From Marivita sp041725935 (lineage in GTDB: Bacteria > Pseudomonadota > Alphaproteobacteria > Rhodobacterales > Rhodobacteraceae), in NCBI GenBank assembly GCA_041725935.1, contig JBGRQD010000017.1:1-64000 (forward strand): a DNA stretch of 64,000 nt, given 5' to 3'. The translations under genes and the position numbers were made by a program. The notes beneath the pieces were generated by a model. That model had not been told where the DNA came from and made no database searches. It worked only from the letters and a program-made list of their open reading frames with translations. Of this stretch, positions 42,818 through 52,608 are shown piece after piece. Within the stretch, counting starts at the first letter, position 1. The number at the start of each line of letters is the position of its first letter.

Positions 42818-43129
42818 ATGGCATTTAAACCGCTTCATGACCGCGTGCTGGTCCGTCGCACAGAGAGTGACGAAAAAACTGCTGGTGGCCTGATCATTCC
42901 AGATAGCGCCAAAGAAAAGCCGGCAGAAGGCGTGGTTATTGCGTGTGGCGATGGCGCGCGCAAAGACAGTGGCGAGCTGATCGAGATGGCTGTTGCAGCC
43001 GGTGACAAGGTCCTTTTCGGCAAGTGGTCGGGCACAGAAGTGACGGTCAATGGCGAAGAACTCCTCATCATGAAGGAGTCGGACATCCTCGGCATCATTT
43101 CGGACGATGCAGAAGCGAAAGCTGCCTGA
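42818..43129 (+). CDS. groES: Co-chaperonin GroES
   Basis: The 103-aa GroES begins MAFKPLHDRVLVRR, contains the mobile loop with AGGLIIPD and ends ESDILGII plus a short acidic-alanine tail. It caps GroEL. The ATG at 42818 is preceded by AGGAGA; a longer frame is non-coding leader. It is co-transcribed with groEL. Confidence 0.97.
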   Translation: MAFKPLHDRVLVRRTESDEKTAGGLIIPDSAKEKPAEGVVIACGDGARKDSGELIEMAVAAGDKVLFGKWSGTEVTVNGEELLIMKESDILGIISDDAEAKAA

Positions 43130-43183
43130 ACACCCGTCCTGATCGCAAACAAGAACCTCTGACTAATTAGTGGAGACTATGAG

Positions 43184-44827
<1,644 letters not shown>

Positions 44828-44880
44828 TCACCCGATGTCCTTCGGGATATCTGGTGGCACACGCTGCAAGACCTAGAGCA

Positions 44881-44911
44881 AAGGCGCCTTCGGGCGCCTT
44901 TGTTTGTTTTT
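44881..44911 (+). terminator. groEL: groESL terminator
   Basis: AAGGCGCC (44881-44888) and GGCGCCTT (44893-44900) enclose a TTCG tetraloop and are followed by TGTTTGTTTTT. This is a textbook intrinsic terminator about 55 bp after the groEL stop. Confidence 0.93.
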
Positions 44912-44946
44912 GGAGGTCGTCTTTAACCGGATGTTCATCAGTGCCA

Positions 44947-44970
44947 AAGATTCTTCGTACGAAGAATCTT
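44947..44970. repeat. 24-bp perfect palindrome downstream of groEL
   Basis: Two 12-nt arms meet without a spacer around the core TTCGTACGAA; 44947-44958 is the exact reverse complement of 44959-44970. It is placed between the groEL terminator and the EamA start at 45053. A perfect, spacer-free 24-bp palindrome is unlikely by chance and could be an operator for a dimeric regulator, a recombination site or a dispersed repeat. Confidence 0.7.
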
Positions 44971-45052
44971 GGCCGGGAGCCCGAAACATGCGCCCCGCCT
45001 CTGCAGCAAAATGGTATCTGGTCTCCGTCACCGCGACGCGGTAGCCACGAGC

Positions 45053-45907
45053 ATGCATATCCTTGTGTTGACCATACTCACCCTGATCGCGTTCGCCTCG
45101 AACTCGATTCTGAATCGTGTGGCGCTGGCACAAGGCGATATCGACCCGGTGGCCTTCGGCGTTGTCCGTCTCTGCGCCGGGGCGGTGATGCTGGCTGGGC
45201 TGGTGCTCTTGCGGGATCGCAAGCTTGCGCTGGGCGGGGCGGGGCGGTCCATCGGTGTGGCGTCTCTCTTTGTCTATATCTTCGGGTTTTCCTTGGCCTA
45301 TCAGAGCCTTGATGCCGGATTGGGCGCGCTGATCCTGTTCGGCCTTGTGCAGATCACGATGTTCGCCGGCGCCCTGATCGGCGGCGAGCGGCCGTCTGCG
45401 CGGCGCTGGGCCGGAGCGAGCGTGGCCTTTGGAGGGCTGGTCTGGCTGCTTTGGCCGGGGCACGCGGCAGCCCCCAGCCTGTGGCATGCCAGCCTCATGG
45501 CAGTCGCCGGTGTCGCTTGGGGCATCTATTCGCTCAACGGACGCCGCACAGCCGATGCGCTGGGATCGACGGCAGCCAATTTCTGCATCTCCGCGGGCTT
45601 GGCCCTTGCCGGGGCCTTTGTGGCATTGGTGTTTTTCGACGGTATTCATCTGTCCTCGGCGACCCCTTTCGGGCTGGCCATGGCAATTCTCGCGGGGGCT
45701 GTGACCTCGGGCATCGGCTATTCCATGTGGTACACCGTCCTCCCGCATCTGCAGGGCAGCACGGCGGCGATCACCCAGCTGACCGTTCCGGTCATTGCGA
45801 TTGCCGGGGGCGCGGTGATCTTGTCGGAAACCGTGACCAGCCGCCTGATCGTGGCGGCATTGCTGGTTCTGGGCGGCGTGCTTCTGGCCGTCACGTCGCG
45901 GCGCTAG
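45053..45907 (+). CDS. EamA/DMT family transporter
   Basis: A 284-aa protein with about ten membrane segments and two EamA repeats (first includes FVYIFGFSLAYQSLDAGLGALILFGLV, second FGLAMAILAGAVTSGIGYSMWY). The ATG at 45053 begins MHILVLTILTLIAFASNSILNR, a normal DMT start; the longer open frame covers the palindrome. Likely the first gene of an operon with a lipase-like and a PhnM-like gene. Confidence 0.85.
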   Translation: MHILVLTILTLIAFASNSILNRVALAQGDIDPVAFGVVRLCAGAVMLAGLVLLRDRKLALGGAGRSIGVASLFVYIFGFSLAYQSLDAGLGALILFGLVQITMFAGALIGGERPSARRWAGASVAFGGLVWLLWPGHAAAPSLWHASLMAVAGVAWGIYSLNGRRTADALGSTAANFCISAGLALAGAFVALVFFDGIHLSSATPFGLAMAILAGAVTSGIGYSMWYTVLPHLQGSTAAITQLTVPVIAIAGGAVILSETVTSRLIVAALLVLGGVLLAVTSRR

Positions 45908-45946
45908 GCTCTTTATCATCTTAGCCACAGCGCGTATCTGACGGGC

Positions 45947-46726
45947 ATGCTTCGTACCCTTGTCCTTTCCATCGCAACCGTCCTCAGCCTTGCGACTGCA
46001 AGCCCCGCTCGCGCGGATTGCATCGTGTTGCTGCATGGTCTGGCCCGCACCGAGATCTCGTTCGGATTGATGCAATCCGTGCTCGAAGCCAAGGGCTACA
46101 CGGTGACCGCCCCCGGTTATCCGTCGACCACCGCCCGCATCCAGACCTTGGTTGCAGAGACCCTGCCTGAAGCCGTTGCCGACTGCGGCGACGCGCGTGT
46201 GCACTTTGTCACCCATTCGATGGGTGGTCTTCTCCTGCGGTTCTGGCTCAAGGACAACCGCCCTGCGAATCTGGGTCGTGTGGTCATGCTGGCCCCGCCC
46301 AATCAGGGCAGCGAGTTGGTGGATCAATTGGGCGGACTTGAACTCTTCGAATGGTGGAACGGACCGGCCGGGCAACAGCTGGGCACGTCACCGAACGACC
46401 TGCCCAAATCGCTGCCGCCGGTGGATTTCGAACTGGGGGTTATCGCGGGAAACCGGTCGCTCAACCCGTTCTTCTCGAACCTCATTCCGGGGCCGGATGA
46501 TGGCAAGGTGTCGGTCGAGTCGACCAAGGTTGCCGGCATGCGCGCACATCTGACGATGCCCGTGTCCCATACCTTTATCCTGCAGGCACCGTCGGTCATC
46601 GCGCAGGTCGATCTGTTCCTGCGCACAGGTCGCTTCGATCCTGAATTGGACTGGACCAAGGCGATCAATTCGCGCGAACTGGTCTGCATGTTTGGAAGGT
46701 GTCCGCAGGTGTCGAATGAGCCTTGA
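45947..46726 (+). CDS. Secreted alpha/beta-hydrolase, lipase-like
   Basis: The 259-aa protein has a signal peptide (about 1-23, ending ARA|D). The oxyanion segment VLLHGLART, nucleophile elbow THSMGG, acidic residue in PGPDDGKVS and a histidine in MPVSHTF complete a credible catalytic triad. It looks like a periplasmic or secreted lipase/esterase (LipA/PGAP1-like). It overlaps the PhnM-like gene by 11 bp. Confidence 0.82.
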   Translation: MLRTLVLSIATVLSLATASPARADCIVLLHGLARTEISFGLMQSVLEAKGYTVTAPGYPSTTARIQTLVAETLPEAVADCGDARVHFVTHSMGGLLLRFWLKDNRPANLGRVVMLAPPNQGSELVDQLGGLELFEWWNGPAGQQLGTSPNDLPKSLPPVDFELGVIAGNRSLNPFFSNLIPGPDDGKVSVESTKVAGMRAHLTMPVSHTFILQAPSVIAQVDLFLRTGRFDPELDWTKAINSRELVCMFGRCPQVSNEP

Positions 46727-47861
46727 ATGCACGCTTATCGGCGCAAAAACCCTTCGGCCTGACGGGTGGAGCGATGCGCCCATGTCGCTGGCGGATGGCC
46801 TTCTGGTAACTGACAAGGCTGGACGCGAGGTCGATCTGTCGGGCTACCTCGTCCTGCCGGGGATTGTCGATCCACATGGTGACGGGTTCGAGAGGCACAT
46901 GGCCCCGCGTCGGGGCGCGCTGCGCGAGGCGGAACATGGCGTCGTGGCCACAGCGTCAGAGCTTGCTGCAAATGGCATCACAACTGCCGTCCTTGCGCAG
47001 TTCTTTTCCTGGGAAGGCGGCATGCGCGGCCCCGATTTCGCCGAGCATGTCTTCGACAGCGTGTCTGCGGTGCGCGAAACGGTTGGGGTGGACCTGCGGC
47101 TGCAACTGCGGCTCGAAACGCATCTGCTGGATGAGTTCACCCGCGCCGAAGCCGCCATCGACCGGTACGGGATCGGCTACGTCGTGTTCAACGATCATCT
47201 CCCGCACCAGCGCCTATCCGAAGGGCGCAAGCCGCCGCGTCTGACCGGACAGGCGCTGAAAAGCGGCCGCAATCCCGAGTTTCATCTGGCGCTGATGCAA
47301 GACCTGCACGCGCGGTCCTCTGAAGTGCCTGCCGCGCTCGATGCGTTGGCGGCACGGCTGAAAGACAAGGGCGTCGTTTTGGGCAGTCACGATGACAGCA
47401 CCACAGACGACCGATCTGCTTGGGCGCAGCGCGGTGCGACGGTCAGCGAGTTTCCCGAAACGCTAGAGGCGGCGCAAGCGGCGCGCGATGATGGCGGGCA
47501 CATCGTTCTTGGCGCGCCCAATGTCGTGCGGGGGGCCAGCCATGCGGGCAACATCGCCGCTGCGGACCTGATTGGGCAGGGGCTTTGCGATGCGCTGGCG
47601 TCCGACTATCACTACCCGTCGCCGCTCCGTGCGGCCTTTCGGCTCGAAGAGTTGGAACTTTGCGATCTGGCCCGCGCATGGTCGCTGCTGTCCGCGGGGC
47701 CTGCGCGTCTGCTGGGGCTTGCCGATCGTGGTACGCTTGAAGTCGGCAAACGGGCCGATCTGATCGTGGTCGATCCTCAAACGCGCCGGGTCGAAGCGAC
47801 CATCGCGGGCGGGCGCATGGCGCATTTGACCGGCACGGTGGCCGAGCGGTTTATGCGCTGA
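46716..47861 (+). CDS. PhnM-like amidohydrolase without a C-P lyase operon
   Basis: The 381-aa metal-dependent amidohydrolase has the PhnM hallmark PGIVDPHGDGFERHMAPR (about 48-65), the later HDDSTTDD segment and the closing GKRADLIVV. PhnM removes pyrophosphate from alpha-D-ribose 1-methylphosphonate 5-triphosphate in the C-P lyase pathway. No phnGHIJKL genes are nearby, and the gene is instead coupled to a secreted lipase-like gene, so the substrate may differ. The ATG at 46716 overlaps the upstream gene. Confidence 0.8.
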   Translation: MSLECTLIGAKTLRPDGWSDAPMSLADGLLVTDKAGREVDLSGYLVLPGIVDPHGDGFERHMAPRRGALREAEHGVVATASELAANGITTAVLAQFFSWEGGMRGPDFAEHVFDSVSAVRETVGVDLRLQLRLETHLLDEFTRAEAAIDRYGIGYVVFNDHLPHQRLSEGRKPPRLTGQALKSGRNPEFHLALMQDLHARSSEVPAALDALAARLKDKGVVLGSHDDSTTDDRSAWAQRGATVSEFPETLEAAQAARDDGGHIVLGAPNVVRGASHAGNIAAADLIGQGLCDALASDYHYPSPLRAAFRLEELELCDLARAWSLLSAGPARLLGLADRGTLEVGKRADLIVVDPQTRRVEATIAGGRMAHLTGTVAERFMR

Positions 47862-47870
47862 GGAGCAGGC

Positions 47871-48941
47871 TCAGCCGCGTTTGACGTGGTTCACGTGCCC
47901 CATCTTGCGTCCGGGTTTCGTGTCTGCCTTGCCGTACAGGTGCAACGCGCAATCCGGCGTCTTTGCCAGTTCGGGCACACGGTCCATATCGTCGCCGATC
48001 AGGTTTTCCATCATCACATCCGAATGGCGTTGCCCGTCGCCCAAGGGCCAGCCGGTGATCGCGCGGATGTGCTGCTCGAACTGATCGACGGTGCAGCCAT
48101 TCTGGGTCCAGTGTCCCGAATTGTGAACACGCGGCGCGATTTCGTTCACGATCAGACCACTCGGCGTGACGAACAACTCAACGCCCATGACACCCACGTA
48201 ATTCAGCGCATTGGCGATTTTTGCCGCCAGAAGCACGGCATCCGTGCGCTGGCTGGCTGTCAGTCGGGCAGGAACCGTCGTTGTCCGCAGGATGCCGTCG
48301 CTGTGTACGTTTTCACCGGGATCGAACGCGGCAACTGCGCCATCAAGGCTGCGCGCGGCGATCACCGAAACCTCGTGCGAAAAGTCGATGAAGCCTTCAA
48401 GGATGGCGGGCGCGCCCTGCATGTCGTCCAGCGCCTGCGCCGCATCGTCGGGCGACTTGATCCGCGCCTGCCCCTTGCCATCATAGCCGAAACGCCGCGT
48501 TTTCAGGATCGACGGTGTTCCGATCTTGCCCAGTGCCGCGTCCAGACTGGAAGCGTCGGTGATGTCGGCAAAAGGCGCGGTGCGCAGGCCGAGGTCCTGC
48601 AGGAATGTCTTTTCGGTCAGGCGGTCCTGACTGACACGCAGCGCTTCGCGGCCCGGATGAATGGGTGCGAGATCCTGCAGGAGATCCAGCGCGGCGGTCG
48701 GGATGTTTTCGAACTCGTAGGTGATGATGTCCACGGATTGCCCGAATGCGCGCAAAGCGTCCTCGTCATCATAGGCGGCGGTCGTCACCTGATCGGCCAC
48801 CTGACCCGCCGGAGGATTGGCGCCGGGCTCATAGATGTGGCAGCGAAAGCCAAGACGGCTGGCCGCGGCTGACAGCATTCGGCCCAGTTGTCCACCGCCG
48901 ATGATGCCGATGGTCGATCCGATGGGAAGCGCAAGAGACAT
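47871..48941 (-). CDS. purK: N5-carboxyaminoimidazole ribonucleotide synthase
   Basis: PurK carboxylates AIR with ATP and bicarbonate in purine synthesis. The N-terminal GIIGGGQLGRML nucleotide fold and the ATP-grasp core (EGFIDFSHEVSVIAARS; NEIAPRVHNSGHWT) are clear. It is 356 aa from the ATG at 48941. It lies 5 bp after purE on the same strand. Confidence 0.96.
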   Translation of the reverse strand: MSLALPIGSTIGIIGGGQLGRMLSAAASRLGFRCHIYEPGANPPAGQVADQVTTAAYDDEDALRAFGQSVDIITYEFENIPTAALDLLQDLAPIHPGREALRVSQDRLTEKTFLQDLGLRTAPFADITDASSLDAALGKIGTPSILKTRRFGYDGKGQARIKSPDDAAQALDDMQGAPAILEGFIDFSHEVSVIAARSLDGAVAAFDPGENVHSDGILRTTTVPARLTASQRTDAVLLAAKIANALNYVGVMGVELFVTPSGLIVNEIAPRVHNSGHWTQNGCTVDQFEQHIRAITGWPLGDGQRHSDVMMENLIGDDMDRVPELAKTPDCALHLYGKADTKPGRKMGHVNHVKRG

Positions 48942-48946
48942 GTGTC

Positions 48947-49441
48947 TTATCCGTCGTCTGAAGGGGCGTCTGGGATGGAGGCGGAGAGATCGGCGCGCCA
49001 TTGGTCAAGGCGGGCCGCAAGCCCCGCATCCTGCAAGGCAAGGATACCCGCCGCCATCAGCCCGGCATTTGCGGCACCCGCCGCACCGATGGCCATTGTC
49101 GCAACTGGAAAGCCGCGCGGCATCTGAAGGATGGAATAAAGACTGTCGACACCTGACAGGGCTTTGGTCTGCACCGGAACACCGATCACCGGCACACGCG
49201 TTTTCGACGCCATCATCCCCGGCAGATGCGCAGCCCCCCCGGCACCCGCGATAATCACCTGCAAGCCGCGCTCCACCGCCGTCTTGCCATAGTCCCAAAG
49301 CCGATCCGGCGTGCGATGCGCCGACACGATCTTGGCCTCGAATGGCACGTCCAGCGTGTCGAGCATGTCGGCGGCTTCCTTCATCGTCGGCCAGTCGGAC
49401 TGGCTGCCCATGATGATGCCTACTTTGATCGGTTCTGACAT
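48947..49441 (-). CDS. purE: N5-carboxyaminoimidazole ribonucleotide mutase
   Basis: PurE moves the carboxylate to give CAIR. The class I motifs IMGSQSDWPTM, VSAHRTPDRL, IAGAGGAAHLPGM and GVDSLYSILQMPRGFPVAT are intact in 164 aa. It is the first gene of the purEK operon. Confidence 0.97.
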   Translation of the reverse strand: MSEPIKVGIIMGSQSDWPTMKEAADMLDTLDVPFEAKIVSAHRTPDRLWDYGKTAVERGLQVIIAGAGGAAHLPGMMASKTRVPVIGVPVQTKALSGVDSLYSILQMPRGFPVATMAIGAAGAANAGLMAAGILALQDAGLAARLDQWRADLSASIPDAPSDDG

Positions 49442-49516
49442 GACCCGGATGCCTCTTCAGGTGATCGAAGCGCGCACTATAGCCAGATCGGATCCGGGGG
49501 CAACTCGGAGCGGTGT

Positions 49517-49741
49517 TCAGGCGATGATATCAGGCAACAACCGGTCTTCGATCTGCGCGATCTTGTCCTTGAGCAACAGCTTTTTCTTTTTCAGCCGTTG
49601 CAAGGTCAGCTGATCCGCCGTCCCTGTCTGCTGCAAAGCGCGAATGGCGTCGTCCAGATCGCGGTGTTCATGCCGAAACACCTCGAGTTCGACCCTCAGG
49701 ACATCGTCTGTTTTCATTGACAGATCTGTAGGAGCATTCAT
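49517..49741 (-). CDS. YdcH/DUF465 family small coiled-coil protein
   Basis: A 74-aa, highly charged helical protein with the family's ending, LKKKKLLLKDKIAQIEDRL. Alphaproteobacterial genomes commonly carry one or more short DUF465 genes; the role is unknown. It lies 75 bp upstream of purE with its own probable promoter. Confidence 0.8.
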   Translation of the reverse strand: MNAPTDLSMKTDDVLRVELEVFRHEHRDLDDAIRALQQTGTADQLTLQRLKKKKLLLKDKIAQIEDRLLPDIIA

Positions 49742-49809
49742 GTCGCTGCTTGGTCCTCAAAAGTGACTGAGAGCAAGAAGATAACCGTTAAATGCGATTC
49801 CGCATAGCC

Positions 49810-49838
49810 CTTGCGTCTTGTCGGCTGCGCCCCCATAT
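49810..49838 (+). promoter_or_regulatory. Sigma-32-type heat-shock promoter of the hsp20 gene
   Basis: CTTGCGT (49810-49816), a 14-nt spacer and CCCCATAT (49831-49838) match the RpoH consensus CTTGAAA-N11-15-CCCCATNT closely. It is about 67 bp upstream of the hsp20 start, consistent with heat induction. Confidence 0.7.
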
Positions 49839-49904
49839 TTCCTGAAGGTCGGCTGCCATAACGGGGTCGCACCAACACAGTCGCTTACGCAAAAGGACGT
49901 GTCG

Positions 49905-50318
49905 ATGACGAAATTGACCTTGGGGTCCTATCCCCATCTGCTTGGCTTCGAACAGCTAGAGCGCCTGCTGGAACGGACCGCAAAATCCGGCAACGAGGGA
50001 TATCCTCCCTTCAATATCGAACAAACATCCGAAGGATCGTACAGGATCACGCTTGCCGTTGCAGGTTTTCGGGAACAAGATCTGGCCATCACCGTTGAGG
50101 ATAGACAGCTTGTAATCCGAGGCCGACAACAGGATGACAGCGCCGACCGGGTGTTCCTGCATCGCGGGATCGCCGCTCGACAGTTTCAGCGCAGCTTCGT
50201 GCTCGCCGATGGTGTCGAGGTGGGTGAGGCAATTATGGAGAACGGGCTGCTGCATGTCGATCTGACCCTATTGCGTCCCGAGACCGTGGTTCAGACAATC
50301 CAGATCAAGAAGGGGTAG
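49905..50318 (+). CDS. Small heat-shock protein (Hsp20/alpha-crystallin family)
   Basis: A 137-aa ATP-independent holdase. The alpha-crystallin core spans about 38-130 (PPFNIEQTSEGSYRITLAVAGFREQDLAITVEDRQLVIRG...) and ends with ENGLLHVDLTLLRPE and a basic IQIKKG tail. The ATG at 49905 has AAAGGA upstream. It is followed 3 bp later by a DUF1150 gene, a standard alphaproteobacterial pair. Confidence 0.93.
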   Translation: MTKLTLGSYPHLLGFEQLERLLERTAKSGNEGYPPFNIEQTSEGSYRITLAVAGFREQDLAITVEDRQLVIRGRQQDDSADRVFLHRGIAARQFQRSFVLADGVEVGEAIMENGLLHVDLTLLRPETVVQTIQIKKG

Positions 50319-50321
50319 ACC

Positions 50322-50549
50322 ATGAATACGCCGTTCGCTTTCAACGATGCAGACCAGTCCAACCTTGTTTACGTGCGCCCGGTAGAAGTTGCCGATTTGC
50401 CAGACGATGTGCGCGACGAGGTCGGAGATACCAAAACCATCTATGCCGTCCACCGCGCAGACGGAGAACGCCTTGCGCTGGTCAAGGATCGCAATCTTGC
50501 GTTCATGCTGGCCCGCCAAAACGACTTTGCACCCGTCACGGTACACTGA
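50322..50549 (+). CDS. DUF1150 family protein
   Basis: A 75-aa acidic protein of the DUF1150 family, with the conserved KTIYAVHRADGERLALVKDRNLAF stretch. It almost always neighbours hsp20-type genes in alphaproteobacteria and is presumably heat-inducible from the same promoter. Molecular role unknown. Confidence 0.85.
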   Translation: MNTPFAFNDADQSNLVYVRPVEVADLPDDVRDEVGDTKTIYAVHRADGERLALVKDRNLAFMLARQNDFAPVTVH

Positions 50550-50594
50550 CGGGGCGTGTTTCACATTTATGCTCTTGACGAATGCAGGGCAAAC

Positions 50595-50622
50595 AAAAGG
50601 CCGAGCTTCTGCTCGGCCTTTT
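50595..50622. terminator. Bidirectional terminator
   Basis: AAAAGGCCGAG and CTCGGCCTTTT are perfect 11-bp complements around CTTCTG, giving a T-run in both directions. It serves the hsp20-DUF1150 unit and the convergent sat-cysC gene. Confidence 0.92.
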
Positions 50623-50626
50623 CGAT

Positions 50627-52342
50627 TTATTGCCCGGCAATCAACCCGAGGCTTTCAAGCTTCAGAATCACCTGATGCGCGCAGTTGTCGACCTCGACAT
50701 TCTCGGTCTCGACGCGCAACTCGGGGTGCTCCGGCACATCGTAAGGATCTGAAATCCCCGTGAATTCCTTTATCTTGCCTTCGCGTGCCAGCTTGTAGAG
50801 CCCCTTGCGGTCCCGGCGTTCGCATTCCTCGAGGCTCGTGGCCACGTGGACTTCGATGAAGGCACCAAACTGTTCGATCTCTTCGCGCACCGCGCGGCGT
50901 GTGGCGGCATAGGGCGCGATGGGTGCACAGATGGCGATACCACCGTTCTTGGTGATCTCGGATGCGACATAGCCGATGCGGCGGATGTTCAGATCCCGGT
51001 GTTCCTTGCTGAAGCCCAGTTCCGATGACAGGTTCTTGCGCACGATATCGCCATCCAGAAGCGTGACAGGACGGCCCCCCATCTCCATCAGCTTGACCAT
51101 CAGAGCGTTGGCGATGGTGGATTTGCCCGAGCCCGAAAAGCCGGTGAAGAACACGGTAAAGCCCTGCTGCGACCGCGGCGGACGCGTCTTGCGCAGCTCG
51201 GTGACCACTTCGGGAAAGCTGAACCATTCCGGAATATCCAGACCTTCGGCAAGACGGCGGCGCAGTTCGGTGCCAGAGATGTTGAGGATGGTCACGTCGT
51301 CCTTGTCGGCGATCTCGTCCATCGGCTCGTATTGTGCGCGTTCCTGCACAAAAACCATGTGTTTGAAATCGACCATCTCGATCCCGATCTCGGCCTCATG
51401 CTCGCGGAACAGATCCTGCGCATCATACGGCCCGTAGAAATCCTCGCCCGCCGAATTCTTTCCGGGTCCCGCGTGATCGCGGCCCACGATGAAATGGGTA
51501 CAGCCGTGGTTCTTGCGGATCAGACCGTGCCACACCGCCTCGCGGGGGCCGGCCATCCTCATCGCAAGGTTGAGAAGGCTCATCGTCGTGGTGGATTGCG
51601 GATACTTGTCCAGCACCGCCTCGTAGCAGCGCACGCGGGTGAAATGGTCCACGTCGCCCGGTTTGGTCATGCCGACAACCGGATGGATCAGCAGGTTGGC
51701 CTGCGCTTCTTTCGCAGCGCGGAAGGTCAGTTCCTGATGCGCGCGGTGCAGCGGGTTGCGGGTCTGGAACGCCACGACCTTGCGCCAGCCCAGCTTGCGA
51801 AACAACGCGCGCAATTCGTTTGGCGTGTCGCGGCGACCACGGAAATCATAATGCACGGGTTGCTGAATCCCCGTGACCGGGCCACCCAGATACACCTTGC
51901 CTGCCGTATTGTGCAGGTAATTCACCGCCGGATGCGCGTCGTCATCGGCCCCGAACACCTGCGCCGCTTCATGCGCCTTGTTCGGCACCCAGCGGTCGGT
52001 CACGGTCATCGTGCCAAGGATCACGCCCTCCTGATCGCGCAGGGCGATATCCTGACCGATCTCGAGCTTTTCGGCAAATGCCTCGGACACGTCCAGCGTG
52101 ATCGGCATGGGCCACAAGGTCCCGTCCGCAAGGCGCATGGTGTCGACAACGCTGGTGTAATCTTCCTCGCTCAGGAAGCCCTTCAGCGGGCTGAACCCAC
52201 CATTCATCAAGAGCTCCAGATCGCAAATCTGGCGCGGCGTCAGGTCGTGGCTGACAAGATCGCCTGCCTCCTGCTTGAGCTTCTGCGCACTGTCATAGGA
52301 GACAAACAATTCGGAAATGGGGGCAAGGTTTTGGGGATACAT
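50627..52342 (-). CDS. Bifunctional sulfate adenylyltransferase/adenylylsulfate kinase
   Basis: This 571-aa fusion activates sulfate to APS and then PAPS. The N-terminal ATP-sulfurylase (about 1-385) has QTRNPLHRAHQ and GRDHAGPGK; the C-terminal APS kinase (about 390-571) has P-loop FTGFSGSGKSTIA and the CAPIAPY segment. It replaces separate cysDN and cysC. The ATG at 52342 starts MYPQNLAPISELFVSYDSAQKL, which matches relatives; the 28 codons upstream are probably untranslated. Confidence 0.93.
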   Translation of the reverse strand: MYPQNLAPISELFVSYDSAQKLKQEAGDLVSHDLTPRQICDLELLMNGGFSPLKGFLSEEDYTSVVDTMRLADGTLWPMPITLDVSEAFAEKLEIGQDIALRDQEGVILGTMTVTDRWVPNKAHEAAQVFGADDDAHPAVNYLHNTAGKVYLGGPVTGIQQPVHYDFRGRRDTPNELRALFRKLGWRKVVAFQTRNPLHRAHQELTFRAAKEAQANLLIHPVVGMTKPGDVDHFTRVRCYEAVLDKYPQSTTTMSLLNLAMRMAGPREAVWHGLIRKNHGCTHFIVGRDHAGPGKNSAGEDFYGPYDAQDLFREHEAEIGIEMVDFKHMVFVQERAQYEPMDEIADKDDVTILNISGTELRRRLAEGLDIPEWFSFPEVVTELRKTRPPRSQQGFTVFFTGFSGSGKSTIANALMVKLMEMGGRPVTLLDGDIVRKNLSSELGFSKEHRDLNIRRIGYVASEITKNGGIAICAPIAPYAATRRAVREEIEQFGAFIEVHVATSLEECERRDRKGLYKLAREGKIKEFTGISDPYDVPEHPELRVETENVEVDNCAHQVILKLESLGLIAGQ

Positions 52343-52522
52343 AAGGCTGCTCACTGTCCAATTTTGCGCGGTGGTTACGCCCGGTTCGGGCGAAAAGTCC
52401 AGCAAAGTGGTCGCAAATTCGTGCAATTCGGGAAGCTGTGCGGAATTTGTGCCAGTTTTGATAAATACCGTGCCGGTTCATCCCGATTTGCCGGAACGGC
52501 ATCGTATTTTTTGTCCCTCATT

Positions 52523-52536
52523 TGATCTGAATTAAT
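52523..52536 (+). promoter_or_regulatory. FNR-like box upstream of the di-haem peroxidase gene
   Basis: TTGAT-CTGA-ATTAA matches the FNR/FnrL consensus TTGAT-N4-ATCAA at 9 of 10 informative positions and lies about 73 bp before the peroxidase start. It suggests induction at low oxygen. Confidence 0.55.
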
Positions 52537-52608
52537 GCCAAAGGCCCCAGACACATTCTAAGAGTGGAATGCGCGCGAAACAGGCTCAACCAAAGGAAGA
52601 ACCGAACC

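Noticed and set aside
44873..46375. 500-codon open frame opposite the EamA and lipase-like genes
   Set aside because: Low-complexity Gly/Arg/Gln text with no domain; the plus-strand genes have signal peptide, triad and membrane patterns.
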